Below, piece after piece: positions 26,004 to 33,453 of a stretch of DNA of 64,000 bases (the stretch's first letter is position 1; each line of letters opens with the position of its first letter). This DNA comes from Pantoea stewartii subsp. stewartii (GTDB taxonomy: Bacteria; Pseudomonadota; Gammaproteobacteria; Enterobacterales; Enterobacteriaceae): assembly GCF_008801695.1 (NCBI RefSeq), contig NZ_VZPF01000005.1, forward strand, positions 1 through 64,000, written 5' to 3'. The notes beneath the pieces were generated by a model. That model did not search any database. It saw only the letters and a program-made list of their open reading frames with translations, and had not been told where the DNA came from. A program made the position numbers and the translations under genes.

Positions 26004-26380
26004 TGTTGACCGCCTCCCTGCTCCAGCTTCAGGCCGTTCTGATATTCATTACTGAATCCCGCCCAATGGGCGCGGCGTATTGTTATCCCTTGCCCTGGAG
26101 AATAAATAATGCGGCGTACCGTCTGGGGATAGGCAGGGAGTTCACGAATGCAGATTGGGCAATGATCAACTGTTTCAATCTGGCAACCCTTCCCGCGGCT
26201 GCATATGTGTATCCTGGCCTGCTGCATGGTACAGCTACTGCACATTGGTGCATCGCAGGTATATGGGTGAAGTGGGTCTATGAACTCCTGTCCGTCTACA
26301 ACTTTCGGTGGGTAGCCGAGACGCCCATCGCACAATAGCGTCGCTGGTGATCCACAAAACATGCAGGGTTCTTTTTTCAT
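25988..26380 (-). CDS. Cys-rich zinc-binding protein, unknown function
   Basis: A 130-residue protein starting MKKEPCMFCGSPATLLCDG, with CxxC pairs at CMFC, CSSC and CPIC. Several zinc sites are likely. It is coupled to the Dam gene upstream and the DUF1364 gene downstream, in the nin-like region. No named family is recognised. Confidence 0.6.
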   Translation of the reverse strand: MKKEPCMFCGSPATLLCDGRLGYPPKVVDGQEFIDPLHPYTCDAPMCSSCTMQQARIHICSRGKGCQIETVDHCPICIRELPAYPQTVRRIIYSPGQGITIRRAHWAGFSNEYQNGLKLEQGGGQQCLDL

Positions 26381-27030
26381 GCTGCCACCCCGACCAACTT
26401 TATTGCCGCACGCTGTATCTGAGTCAGGATCATGCGGCCTGTGGATTCAAGTTCTTCACGGCTGATGTAGCTCGTCGCTTGGCCCGTCCATGTTTTATCG
26501 AATATCGCAATCGCCATACCGAAACCGGCAGAGGATTCAGACGGTTCTCCTTCTGCGGGAATGTACCAGTCAGGAAGGTCAAAGCTGATGCGGCCACGGA
26601 CGAAGGCTATGTGATCAGCATTCTCCGGCCACCAGCTTTCGCTTGTTGCTGACTTAATGAAAAATACATACCTCCCGCCCAGTTCCCGCATCGCAGCGGC
26701 GTGCTGCATGATCGGCACCATCCCCGTGATGTACTCACCTTCAAATTGTTGAGCACGACTGTATGGCGGGTTAGCGTACGCGGCACCACCGAGGAATCCG
26801 AGGCGAGCGGACCAGTCCTGCACCAGCGCATTATCTTCGGCGGTGTAGTAGTTATCACATTTGGTGTTGTGGTCGTCGGCAAACAGGTCAAGTGAAAACG
26901 GGCCAAATTTGGCGTTTATTCCCCACCAAATCGCATCTGGTGTACGCCACTGATCGCCGACTTCTTTCAATTTGTGAGACTGACGGTTACGCAGCGCTTC
27001 GAGTGATTTACAGTATGGATTAAGGTTCAC
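26377..27030 (-). CDS. Phage N6-adenine DNA methyltransferase (Dam-type)
   Basis: A 217-residue enzyme of the phage Dam family (PF05869 type). The catalytic motif is NPPYS in AAYANPPYSRAQQFEGEY, and the N-terminal WRTPDAIWWGINAKFGPFSLDLFADDHN is characteristic. It would methylate adenine in phage DNA using SAM, probably to evade restriction or tune GATC-dependent events. Start and stop overlap neighbours by 4 bases. Confidence 0.85.
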   Translation of the reverse strand: MNLNPYCKSLEALRNRQSHKLKEVGDQWRTPDAIWWGINAKFGPFSLDLFADDHNTKCDNYYTAEDNALVQDWSARLGFLGGAAYANPPYSRAQQFEGEYITGMVPIMQHAAAMRELGGRYVFFIKSATSESWWPENADHIAFVRGRISFDLPDWYIPAEGEPSESSAGFGMAIAIFDKTWTGQATSYISREELESTGRMILTQIQRAAIKLVGVAA

Positions 27031-27626
27031 GCGGCATACTCCAGTAACTGAGCAGCAACGTTTTCGACTTCGGCTGGCGATGAGAATTTACGGAACAGGA
27101 TCCAGTTCCAGAGTACATTCAGCGTTGATTTATAGAATTGCTGGAATTCAATTTCGTCCATTTTGGCAAAGGAAATCGACTTCGCCCGGCGGTTGCGGCT
27201 GCCATCAGGATAAATGTGCTCAGTGTAATACCCAGCCTGAATGGTCACCCATTCGCGATAAGCTTCGAAGGATTTGAGCAGGGCAATATCACGCGTACGA
27301 ATATGGGCTGCATCAGCGAGGTACTGTTCTGCGGCGTCGGAAAGCGCAACACTATGCTGCTGGCCCACCTGCCGGCAGAGAAAATCGACGAAGCCGTTAA
27401 CCAGCTTTTGCTCTTCAGGAAGAATAGCGCCGCCGGTGGGTGTCCAGTAATCAAAGCCAAGCTGAAGGAGTTTGAAAAAGCGTTTGTGAAACTGGTAGTT
27501 GCGGACACGCTTAAAGTCGGCGTGAATCCACTCACCGATTTTGATGCGTTGCAGAAATTCGCTGGCCTCGGGCGTTGCCGGGGTCAGGGTTTCGGGGCTA
27601 ACTTTTTGTAGTTGAATCTGTGCCAT
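27027..27626 (-). CDS. DUF1367-family phage protein
   Basis: A 199-residue protein starting MAQIQLQKVSPETLTPATP, with IHADFKRVRNYQFHKRFFKLLQLGFDYW as the family signature. It is common in the nin-like regions of lambdoid phages, with unproven function. It precedes Dam and overlaps it by 4 bases. Confidence 0.75.
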   Translation of the reverse strand: MAQIQLQKVSPETLTPATPEASEFLQRIKIGEWIHADFKRVRNYQFHKRFFKLLQLGFDYWTPTGGAILPEEQKLVNGFVDFLCRQVGQQHSVALSDAAEQYLADAAHIRTRDIALLKSFEAYREWVTIQAGYYTEHIYPDGSRNRRAKSISFAKMDEIEFQQFYKSTLNVLWNWILFRKFSSPAEVENVAAQLLEYAA

Positions 27627-27683
27627 CGGTTTTCTCCGGTGACACAGTGGTTTCTCAGCAGGTTGTTCAGACCTGTGTATAGA

Positions 27684-27884
27684 TTATAGTGGATTATCAG
27701 CATCATCAACAGCCGATATTCCGGCAGTTTTCCGCGCTTCAGCCATCTGCTGCACACTGGTTACAAATTCATCAGGGCGCAGCACAAAGCCATAAACAAC
27801 ATCGCCGTATTCGTTCCTGTAAAGCACAACGGGTCTTGTGCTGTTGTTCAGGCCACGAATTAAGTGGTCAGGTATGATCATCAC
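27684..27884 (-). CDS. Small protein, first gene of LexA-boxed operon
   Basis: A 66-residue protein starting MMIIPDHLIRGLNNSTRPV, with GGAG 8 bases before the ATG. Function unknown; the sequence is compatible with a small beta/alpha fold (VVLYRNEYGDVVYGFVL). It is the first coding sequence below a LexA box about 120 bases upstream, so it may be SOS-controlled. Confidence 0.5.
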   Translation of the reverse strand: MMIIPDHLIRGLNNSTRPVVLYRNEYGDVVYGFVLRPDEFVTSVQQMAEARKTAGISAVDDADNPL

Positions 27885-28004
27885 TTTGCTCCAGCATGTT
27901 TTTGGGAATCCTTTACTTTCCTTCGCGCGTCCCGATAGTTAAGCCGATGCATACGCTTATCTCAATCAACATGTCAGGGCTGTTTGAGATAAGTGGCATT
28001 AATA

Positions 28005-28024
28005 TACTGTATATAAAACCAGTA
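28005..28024. promoter_or_regulatory. LexA (SOS) box
   Basis: TACTG-N10-CAGTA with an AT-only spacer except one C at its edge, nearly identical to the E. coli LexA consensus. On the minus strand it overlaps a possible TATATT -10 element directed to the small gene at 27884 and the DUF1367-Dam-Q operon. It lies in a 340-base interval (27,885-28,224) with no convincing gene on either strand. Confidence 0.75.
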
Positions 28025-28224
28025 TCATTCTCCAGTGCCTATAGCGTTATTTTTGATCATGTCGATAAAAATCAATTGGTTGTGTATTTTTCGAACAATG
28101 TATTAGAGAAACAGAGAGATAACTAATTACGCGGCAGGATCTGGACTGAATGAGAGGGAATGGGTGCCTGGGAACGCCTCAGCTTAACACGGCGGTGGCG
28201 GGGATTTCTCCCCGCCGGTTGCCC

Positions 28225-28380
28225 TTACTGGTTGGACTCACAAGACATGACTGCCGCAACCTCCCTGCTACCGTCCCGTATTCGCAGTTCGTAAAGCGAA
28301 TGACGGGTCAACAAAGTGAATGCCAGTATCGTCAGGCAGACGATGGCCAGGCACCAGATAACAGGGTTTTGCGGCTTCAT
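28225..28380 (-). CDS. Hok/Gef-family membrane toxin
   Basis: A 51-residue type I toxin starting MKPQNPVIWCLAIVCLTILA, with AAGGAG 9 bases upstream. It has a single membrane helix then RHSLYELRIRDGSREVAAV, the Hok signature. Hok proteins depolarise the inner membrane. In most family members the position of Tyr in SLYEL is Cys, and the later AYES has Tyr; here the second site reads MSCES. The toxin would be kept silent by an antisense RNA. Confidence 0.8.
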   Translation of the reverse strand: MKPQNPVIWCLAIVCLTILAFTLLTRHSLYELRIRDGSREVAAVMSCESNQ

Positions 28381-28476
28381 GGTTGCATCTCCTTGTCTTC
28401 CAACAACATCAGGCTTTTGACATAGCCGGATATTGATTTCGACGTTGTAAGAGGCTAACCTGTACGTGTCTAGCAT
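28225..28476 (-). CDS. Mok-like overlapping frame controlling the hok toxin
   Basis: In frame with the toxin, an upstream ATG at 28476 gives a start MLDTYRLASYNVE, which parallels MokC (MLNTCR...). Translation of mok is the step blocked by the Sok antisense RNA. The leader just upstream (28484-28515) has the repeated CCCGAG motif typical of hok mRNA, read on the minus strand. The antisense RNA gene would lie on the plus strand across this leader. Confidence 0.6.
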   Translation of the reverse strand: MLDTYRLASYNVEINIRLCQKPDVVGRQGDATMKPQNPVIWCLAIVCLTILAFTLLTRHSLYELRIRDGSREVAAVMSCESNQ

Positions 28477-28483
28477 ACGAGGG

Positions 28484-28515
28484 GCCTCGGGTTGATTTAT
28501 CAGCTCGGGGCTTTT
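28484..28515 (+). ncRNA. Candidate Sok-like antisense RNA region
   Basis: Complementary to the mok/hok leader: GCCTCGGG and CTCGGGGC, separated by 12 bases and followed by TTTTC on the plus strand. Chromosomal hok loci have an antisense RNA here. No promoter was pinned, so this is by analogy. Confidence 0.35.
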
Positions 28516-28620
28516 CTCTTTCTGCTTCGTGTATGCCTGAAACAGAAAGTCTCAAGCACCCGGCGTAATCATACCTTGTCATTCCCTCAACGCAACAGTT
28601 GGCGATAATTCTGTTTTTTT

Positions 28621-29445
28621 TCAAGCCGCAAGCCTGCTTCGGTCGGACGCAATTTTTTTCTGTTCGTCGATTATTTCCAAGACTTCGGCAAGCGCTAACC
28701 CATCGAGTTTGATCACACCATCGTCACTGATCAGCGCCAGTGCCAATAACTCAACAGCCCGGCGAGCCTTCTTGACACTGATTTCGGGCGCGATGATGCT
28801 GCGGGTAACTTTTTTCTTTCCGGCTGCGGCGGCAATGGCTTTATCCTGTTCCAGTACTTCACCCGCTTTTTCTCCGTGCTCTTTCACCCTGTCAACGGCA
28901 ACATCCACAGATACTGCTCCGGCTTTCACGCTTTGCTGAACGTCGTGATTAGCCATCGCCAGCGTTAATAGCTTCTCGATGGTTGCCACTGATTTATGCA
29001 CCTTCTGGGCTATTTCCTGTTTCGTCAGGTTGAACGCAGCCAATTCTTTCACAACAGCGGCCTGTTCAATTGCAGTCAGCGGCAATTGGTTATTCGATGT
29101 CATGATCCGCGCTACGCGGTCAACGTCATTCCCCTCGAACGGTACGATGCTGATGAACTCAACCGGTTTACCCGCATCACGGCAACGCTGGTAGCACCTG
29201 CTGCGGCGATGGCCCTCAACAATCCATACACCGCCCTCATCACGCGGAATCACCTCCAGCGCAGGTACACGGCCACCAGCGGCGAGAAACTCAAACAGCT
29301 CATCATCGGCCTGCTGCGTCCGTTCGTCGTTCTCACGCTTGTTGAAGCCGTCTTTGACGTGAATATCTTCCAGACGAATAAACATGCCGGAATGCAGGCG
29401 CTTGATTACACCGGAGGTGGTCATTTTTTTAAAAGAATTAGCCAT
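28621..29445 (-). CDS. ParB-like DNA-binding protein (replication region)
   Basis: A 274-residue protein with a ParB N-terminal domain (IVEGHRRSRCYQRCRDAG at about 95-110, then RIMTSNNQLPLTAIEQA) and a helix-turn-helix around FNLTKQEIAQKVHKSVATIEKLL. The C-terminal part is charged and helical. It lacks a ParA partner, so it more likely acts in phage replication or gene control than in plasmid-style partition. It follows the DnaC-like gene. Confidence 0.75.
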   Translation of the reverse strand: MANSFKKMTTSGVIKRLHSGMFIRLEDIHVKDGFNKRENDERTQQADDELFEFLAAGGRVPALEVIPRDEGGVWIVEGHRRSRCYQRCRDAGKPVEFISIVPFEGNDVDRVARIMTSNNQLPLTAIEQAAVVKELAAFNLTKQEIAQKVHKSVATIEKLLTLAMANHDVQQSVKAGAVSVDVAVDRVKEHGEKAGEVLEQDKAIAAAAGKKKVTRSIIAPEISVKKARRAVELLALALISDDGVIKLDGLALAEVLEIIDEQKKIASDRSRLAA

Positions 29446-29464
29446 CTATCTATATTTCCTCAAT

Positions 29465-30211
29465 TTATTTTACTAAGCGCAGGTGAGTTACTTTGTTGCG
29501 GTAGCTCTCCCACACGAAATTCACCCACATGCCTTTGTCCATCTTCAGACGGTCTACGACGCGCTCGCCCAGCGTGGCAGCCAGCTCGTCATAATTCAGG
29601 TTGGTTAGTACCCCGACAGGCTTCATCGCAGCCAGGCGGCGATCCACAACTTGATTCAGCAAAACTTTCTCGTGCTGCGAACCCTTCTGGATCCCGACTT
29701 CATCCAGCACCAGCAGGTCTACACGATCCAATTCGTCGAGTAACGCGGCCTCAGATTGCCCTCCGTCATAACAAGCACGTACGCGCAACATCAGGTCTGC
29801 TACAGTGACAATGAGCACAGAGCGGTTTTGTGCCAGCAGGTAATTACCTATCGCCGCTGCAAGATGGTTTTTCCCGGTACCAGGGCTGCCGCTGAACACG
29901 AAGCTCGTAAAGCCGTTGCCAAAGTTCATCGCATAGCTCTTCGCCAGACTGAGTGCATGGCGCTGGCCATCGCCTTTCACTTCGTAATTTTTGAAAGTGC
30001 AGTTTCGGTGAAGGTTCTGGATCCCTGAGCGCCCGAGTATTTTGTCGGCCCGGACTTTCTGGTTGAGTCGGTCCACTTCCGCAGCCCTTTTTCGCCCCTC
30101 CTCATCCTGCCAGCGGCGCCATTCTTCAGCGTTGGAAAACTTCGGCTGAACACCTGCCGGGATAAGTTTTTTCAGGCGCTCCAGTGCGCCACCAGCCGAA
30201 ACGTTTTTCAT
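29465..30211 (-). CDS. DnaC-like helicase loader
   Basis: A 248-residue AAA+ ATPase closely resembling E. coli DnaC: LHRNCTFKNYEV, then Walker A GSPGTGKNHLAAAI with the DnaC-typical GKN, Walker B LLVLDEVGIQ and the sensor LTNLNYDEL. It would load host DnaB at the phage origin. The N-terminal 75 residues would contact DnaB. It is 2 bases after the DnaT-like gene, mirroring the host dnaT-dnaC order. Confidence 0.85.
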   Translation of the reverse strand: MKNVSAGGALERLKKLIPAGVQPKFSNAEEWRRWQDEEGRKRAAEVDRLNQKVRADKILGRSGIQNLHRNCTFKNYEVKGDGQRHALSLAKSYAMNFGNGFTSFVFSGSPGTGKNHLAAAIGNYLLAQNRSVLIVTVADLMLRVRACYDGGQSEAALLDELDRVDLLVLDEVGIQKGSQHEKVLLNQVVDRRLAAMKPVGVLTNLNYDELAATLGERVVDRLKMDKGMWVNFVWESYRNKVTHLRLVK

Positions 30212-30213
30212 GC

Positions 30214-31083
30214 CTACCCCCTGAAGCCTGGTGGAATGGAATTATCTGGTTGCGATAGCTGGTTAACATCCCGACCATAAGCTCCACCAGATTTCGGGAT
30301 CTGCCAGTCGTTTTCGTAGTGGCAGGAACGTCCAAAAAATGTCGCTGTTTGCTGAACATATTCGGTGTGTTGCTTCCCCGTCGCCGTAATATACGCGGCG
30401 TAACGCTTCACACCGTCGATCATATCCTGCACTGGAACGCCGGATTTAATTCGGGCATTCCAGGCCTTGAATGCCGCCTGTTTGCTGTTGCCCCCTGCTC
30501 GCTTGGGATAATTGGCCCAGGCATCCTCAAATTCAGGGGTATATCCAGATTTCGCATCTGGTTTCCCCTTGGGGGGTATGGGGGGATCTTTTAATTCTTT
30601 ATCTTCCTCTTCCTCTTCCTCTTCCTCTGGTAACGCTTTTTGATTCGAATGTGTAACGTTCACAGCGTTACTTTTATCGTTACCATTGCGTTTCAAATTA
30701 CGTGATTTATTTACCCTCTCATTTGTAAGCGCCCGATTTTTAGAGCTTTTCCCGTTGTGCTTCTCAAAGTTAACGAAGAAAAGTGAATCACCTTCCTGAA
30801 TAAGCCAACCCGCGTAGATGAGTGCATCAGCAAACCCAGGCATAAAAGCAATGCGGTCTATTGCGATCTTACTGAGTACAGATGCGTTACTCTTACGCTC
30901 CATCTGTTCCGAATCTGTAACGCTATCGGCGTTACTAATTGCGATCTGTTGGTCGGCCCAGACCCATAAACGGATTAATTTTCCGAGCACCATATCAGGA
31001 TCAATATTCAGTTTTTCAGAGATAAGGAAAATCTCTGGTTTATCAGGTGTAATTACTTCTACCTTGATCCAGTTTGAAGCCAT
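30214..31083 (-). CDS. Phage replication initiator (DnaT/O-like)
   Basis: A 289-residue protein starting MASNWIKVEVITPDKPEIF. The first 110 residues are a winged-helix-like replication initiator domain (LNIDPDMVLGKLIRLWVWAD). A poly-Glu stretch near residue 155 and a proline-rich linker follow, then a DnaT-like C-terminal domain with EDAWANYPKRAGGNSKQAAFKAW. It probably binds the phage origin and recruits the DnaC-like loader. Confidence 0.7.
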   Translation of the reverse strand: MASNWIKVEVITPDKPEIFLISEKLNIDPDMVLGKLIRLWVWADQQIAISNADSVTDSEQMERKSNASVLSKIAIDRIAFMPGFADALIYAGWLIQEGDSLFFVNFEKHNGKSSKNRALTNERVNKSRNLKRNGNDKSNAVNVTHSNQKALPEEEEEEEEDKELKDPPIPPKGKPDAKSGYTPEFEDAWANYPKRAGGNSKQAAFKAWNARIKSGVPVQDMIDGVKRYAAYITATGKQHTEYVQQTATFFGRSCHYENDWQIPKSGGAYGRDVNQLSQPDNSIPPGFRG

Positions 31084-31124
31084 ATATGAAACTCACTTGT
31101 AACGCTTAATGCGTTACTTCATCG

Positions 31125-31598
31125 TTACTGAATGCCAAAACTTGGCGATATACCTGCTCTTGCCGCAGTCATAGCTGCTACACGGATTGCTGAAATAGCC
31201 TCGTCTGCCTCACGTAATATTTCCGTAGGCGCTGCACCGAGATTTATGGCATTTATTGCATCAACAAATTCTTTGGTTGCCACAGCTACCAGGTAGGCAG
31301 GGCTATGTGGTCGTAATAACCTGGCCCTTCGCTCTGTCGGCAATGCAGCTAATGCGGCTCTTTTCAAACTTTCTGCCTGCGGCGCATATCGTGGGCCATC
31401 AAATCCCCTGAAAATACGCTTTACCCGCTGAACCGCATTTCGAAGGCCATCACCGGTATCGACTGCTGGGAGGATGTCGCCCCCACCATCGGCGTGATAT
31501 TGATCTGCTATGGCCATCCCTACCGCTTTCCAGCCATCTTCAAGAGCCCATGCTTCCAGTTCGGATGCAACAACATCAATCGGAGGACTGATTTTCAT
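31125..31598 (-). CDS. YdaT-like (CII-position) regulator/toxin
   Basis: A 157-residue protein with VQRVKRIFRGFDGPRYA and ARLLRPHSPAYLVAVATKEFVDAI, matching the Rac prophage YdaT pattern. It sits in the lambda cII position between the Cro-like gene and replication genes and overlaps the Cro-like gene. In Rac, YdaT affects cell division when derepressed; the same is possible here but is not shown. Confidence 0.65.
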   Translation of the reverse strand: MKISPPIDVVASELEAWALEDGWKAVGMAIADQYHADGGGDILPAVDTGDGLRNAVQRVKRIFRGFDGPRYAPQAESLKRAALAALPTERRARLLRPHSPAYLVAVATKEFVDAINAINLGAAPTEILREADEAISAIRVAAMTAARAGISPSFGIQ

Positions 31599-31806
31599 GA
31601 TTCACTTTGCCTTTACGCTTTGCCTTATATTGGTCGTATGCAATCGGGTCATATTTCAGAACGCCGCCAGAAGCGATCTGAAGGCGCATAGCTTTACCCT
31701 CTGGAACCAAATCCCCCCAAACAGACACGGATGAAGGTTTAACCCCGGCGGCCATAGCTAATTTCGTCTTATTACCAAAAAATTTTACTGCGTCACTTTT
31801 GAGCAC
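31576..31806 (-). CDS. Cro/YdaS-like DNA-binding protein
   Basis: A 76-residue protein starting at GTG (31806) with GGGAGA upstream. NKTKLAMAAGVKPSSVSVWGDLVPEGKAMRLQIASGG is the YdaS/Cro helix-turn-helix with its recognition helix. It is transcribed away from the repressor across the shared operator region, as cro is in lambda. Confidence 0.75.
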   Translation of the reverse strand: MLKSDAVKFFGNKTKLAMAAGVKPSSVSVWGDLVPEGKAMRLQIASGGVLKYDPIAYDQYKAKRKGKVNHENQSSD

Positions 31807-31818
31807 TTCACTCTCTCC

Positions 31819-31884
31819 CTTAGGTTTTCTTAAGAAGATTAGATCGTAGAGAAACCTAAGTAAAGAAAATTTAGAATAACCTAA
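31819..31884. promoter_or_regulatory. Operator/promoter region between repressor and Cro-like gene
   Basis: Three related sites share CTTAGGTT: 31819-31834 (plus), 31851-31865 (minus) and 31868-31884 (minus, TTAGGTTATTCTAAATT). The last overlaps TAGAAT at 31872-31877, a -10 for the repressor gene, and ends next to the repressor ATG. A start there would give a leaderless repressor mRNA, as for lambda cI from PRM. Confidence 0.65.
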
Positions 31885-31885
31885 T

Positions 31886-32290
31886 ATGCAAAACGAAACT
31901 TTTGGCTCCCGTCTGCTACGCAGGCGTAAAGAATTAAAGCTATCTCAAGCTGCCTTAGGGAAATTGGTCCAGGTGGCTCACGTAACTATTTCTCAATGGG
32001 AACGAGATGAAACACAGCCTGCGGGCAAGCGGCTTTTCGGACTAAGCAAGGCCCTTCAGTGCAATCCAACATGGCTGATGTTTGGTGACGACGACAAAGC
32101 CCCTACAGAACCAGTGCAGCCACAGATCCAAGAGTTATCTCCTCAACACAAAGAGCTGATCGAACTGTTCGATGCACTCCCTGCATCTGAGCAAGAGGCC
32201 CAGTTAAGTGAATTACGCGCACGGGTAGAAAACTTCAGTCGTCTTTTTGACGAACTACTTCAGGCTCGTAAACGTTCCCAGAAAAAATAA
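31886..32290 (+). CDS. Prophage repressor, short CI/RacR-like
   Basis: A 134-residue protein with an Xre helix-turn-helix at residues 6-65 (LSQAALGKLVQVAHVTISQWERDE) and a helical, acidic C-terminus. It lacks the S24 peptidase domain, so RecA-stimulated self-cleavage is not expected. The gene order repressor / YdaS-like / YdaT-like matches the Rac racR-ydaS-ydaT module. No Shine-Dalgarno is visible before the ATG. Confidence 0.8.
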   Translation: MQNETFGSRLLRRRKELKLSQAALGKLVQVAHVTISQWERDETQPAGKRLFGLSKALQCNPTWLMFGDDDKAPTEPVQPQIQELSPQHKELIELFDALPASEQEAQLSELRARVENFSRLFDELLQARKRSQKK

Positions 32291-32310
32291 TCTCGACTAT
32301 CGTCACCAAA

Positions 32311-32335
32311 GCCCGTTTTCTACGGGTATTTTTAC
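32311..32335 (+). terminator. Terminator after repressor
   Basis: CCCGT and ACGGG form a stem around TTTCT, followed by TATTTTTA, 20 bases after the repressor stop. It separates the repressor transcript from the early right operon. Confidence 0.7.
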
Positions 32336-32390
32336 GCACCCATCAGAAATTTAAACACCTTCAAAATCATAAGGTTAACTTTTTACGCCC

Positions 32391-32450
32391 TTAGATTTAG
32401 GTTTTTATACATTTTTTCTATTGATCTAAATCTTAGGTTATTCTAAATTT
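32391..32450 (+). promoter_or_regulatory. Early rightward promoter with repressor operators
   Basis: Two more copies of the repressor motif: TTAGATTTAGGTTTTTA at 32391-32407 and CTTAGGTTATTCTAAATTT around 32431-32450. The second repeats the 31868 site base for base over 17 bases, in opposite orientation. A TTGATC (32421) with TAAATT (32444), 17 bases apart, is a reasonable promoter for the rightward early genes and would be blocked by repressor. Confidence 0.6.
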
Positions 32451-32532
32451 AGTCCATCGAAACCACACAGTGATTTCTCAGATAACACGTTCCGCCAGCC
32501 TGGCGACAAGGGCACAACACAGGAGATAGGCA

Positions 32533-32697
32533 ATGGTTAAGCAATATCAGGATGTGAAAGTTAGCGATCTGCAATGTATCTACGAAATTCAGGGCGATGA
32601 AACCGTCTGTGATGCAGACAAACAGCAGGCGACTATTGAGTCATTCACATATGAATGGATTCTTGGAGACAACGTCAAATACGGATTTAACCTATGA
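32533..32697 (+). CDS. 54-residue early protein
   Basis: A small acidic protein starting MVKQYQDVKVSDLQCIYEI, after AGGAG. Its stop overlaps the next start (ATGA). It is the first gene of the rightward early operon and is too short for a confident family call. Confidence 0.55.
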   Translation: MVKQYQDVKVSDLQCIYEIQGDETVCDADKQQATIESFTYEWILGDNVKYGFNL

Positions 32698-32885
32698 CAG
32701 GAACTCTCTTCGCTCTGGTGCTGACCACTTATCTTACGACCGGGGAAGTTCAGGACAGCGTGGTTGAAGTGTTCCCGACTTACACCGAATGCTTGAAAGC
32801 TGCGGATCAGCAAAAAATTGAAGGCAGTTGCTACCCTGTTGAAAAAATAATTCATCAGGGAGAAGAAACACCAGCGGGGTATTAA
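32694..32885 (+). CDS. DUF1482-family small protein
   Basis: A 63-residue protein starting MTGTLFALVLTTYLTTGEVQD, with a conserved pair of Cys in YTECLKAADQ and GSCYPV. It fits the DUF1482 family found in lambdoid prophages; function unknown. A signal-like hydrophobic start suggests possible membrane or periplasmic association. Coupled to both neighbours by overlap. Confidence 0.65.
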   Translation: MTGTLFALVLTTYLTTGEVQDSVVEVFPTYTECLKAADQQKIEGSCYPVEKIIHQGEETPAGY

Positions 32886-33013
32886 TGATGGAGACCGTTT
32901 TAGTAATAACCGGATTCATCTTTATTATTCTGGCATCAGCAGTGATTAGTTTAGTTTCTTTTTTTATGTTTCAGGTTGATGTATGCGGGTCTGATTCCAG
33001 CCGCGATTTATAG
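32885..33013 (+). CDS. 42-residue single-pass membrane protein
   Basis: Starts MMETVLVITGFIFIILASAV and contains one membrane helix of about 25 residues, then FQVDVCGSDSSRDL. The start overlaps the previous stop (TAATG). It belongs to the early operon; a role in host take-over or exclusion is possible but unsupported. Confidence 0.5.
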   Translation: MMETVLVITGFIFIILASAVISLVSFFMFQVDVCGSDSSRDL

Positions 33014-33084
33014 TTGTTAGTTGCACTTTTTTAATATGCCGTTTATCCGGCAGGTAATTCCACAATCTTTTTTCAGGAGCGAAT

Positions 33085-33372
33085 ATGAAAACCATCAGCA
33101 TTATTAATCTCAGTTTATCCGCCATTAATAACGAACTGGCGTTGTTCAATTGTGAAGATTCTATTACCGGAGTAATTCACACTGCCCCATCAAACACAAC
33201 CGTTGTTCTCGATGGCGGCTACGTTCTCGGTCAATACGGTTGTGTTCACAAGGCTGTTGATGAACTGACAAGTGTACATATCCAGCTTCACGAAGCTGAA
33301 AAAGAAAGCGGTACATATGCTGCTTATAAAAATGCCTTTAGTGCCGGGCTTGCATCTTCACGGACACACTAA
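33085..33372 (+). CDS. Hypothetical early protein (95 aa)
   Basis: Starts MKTISIINLSLSAINNELALF, with AGGAG 7 bases before the ATG. Predicted mixed alpha/beta with two Cys and no motif. It lies in the rightward early operon after a 70-base gap. Confidence 0.55.
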   Translation: MKTISIINLSLSAINNELALFNCEDSITGVIHTAPSNTTVVLDGGYVLGQYGCVHKAVDELTSVHIQLHEAEKESGTYAAYKNAFSAGLASSRTH

Positions 33373-33453
33373 TTCATACGCCCCGTTAGCGCGGGGCATT
33401 TATCAGCATAAGCATTTGTTAAGTGCTTAATCTGATAAATGAGGAGCCATAAA

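Noticed and set aside
27896-28126. 76-codon plus-strand frame over the LexA box
   Set aside because: No ribosome binding site, hydrophobic low-information sequence, and it runs through a regulatory region.
28409-28624. 71-codon minus-strand frame upstream of hok
   Set aside because: It overlaps the mok leader in another frame; no protein-like composition and no independent support.
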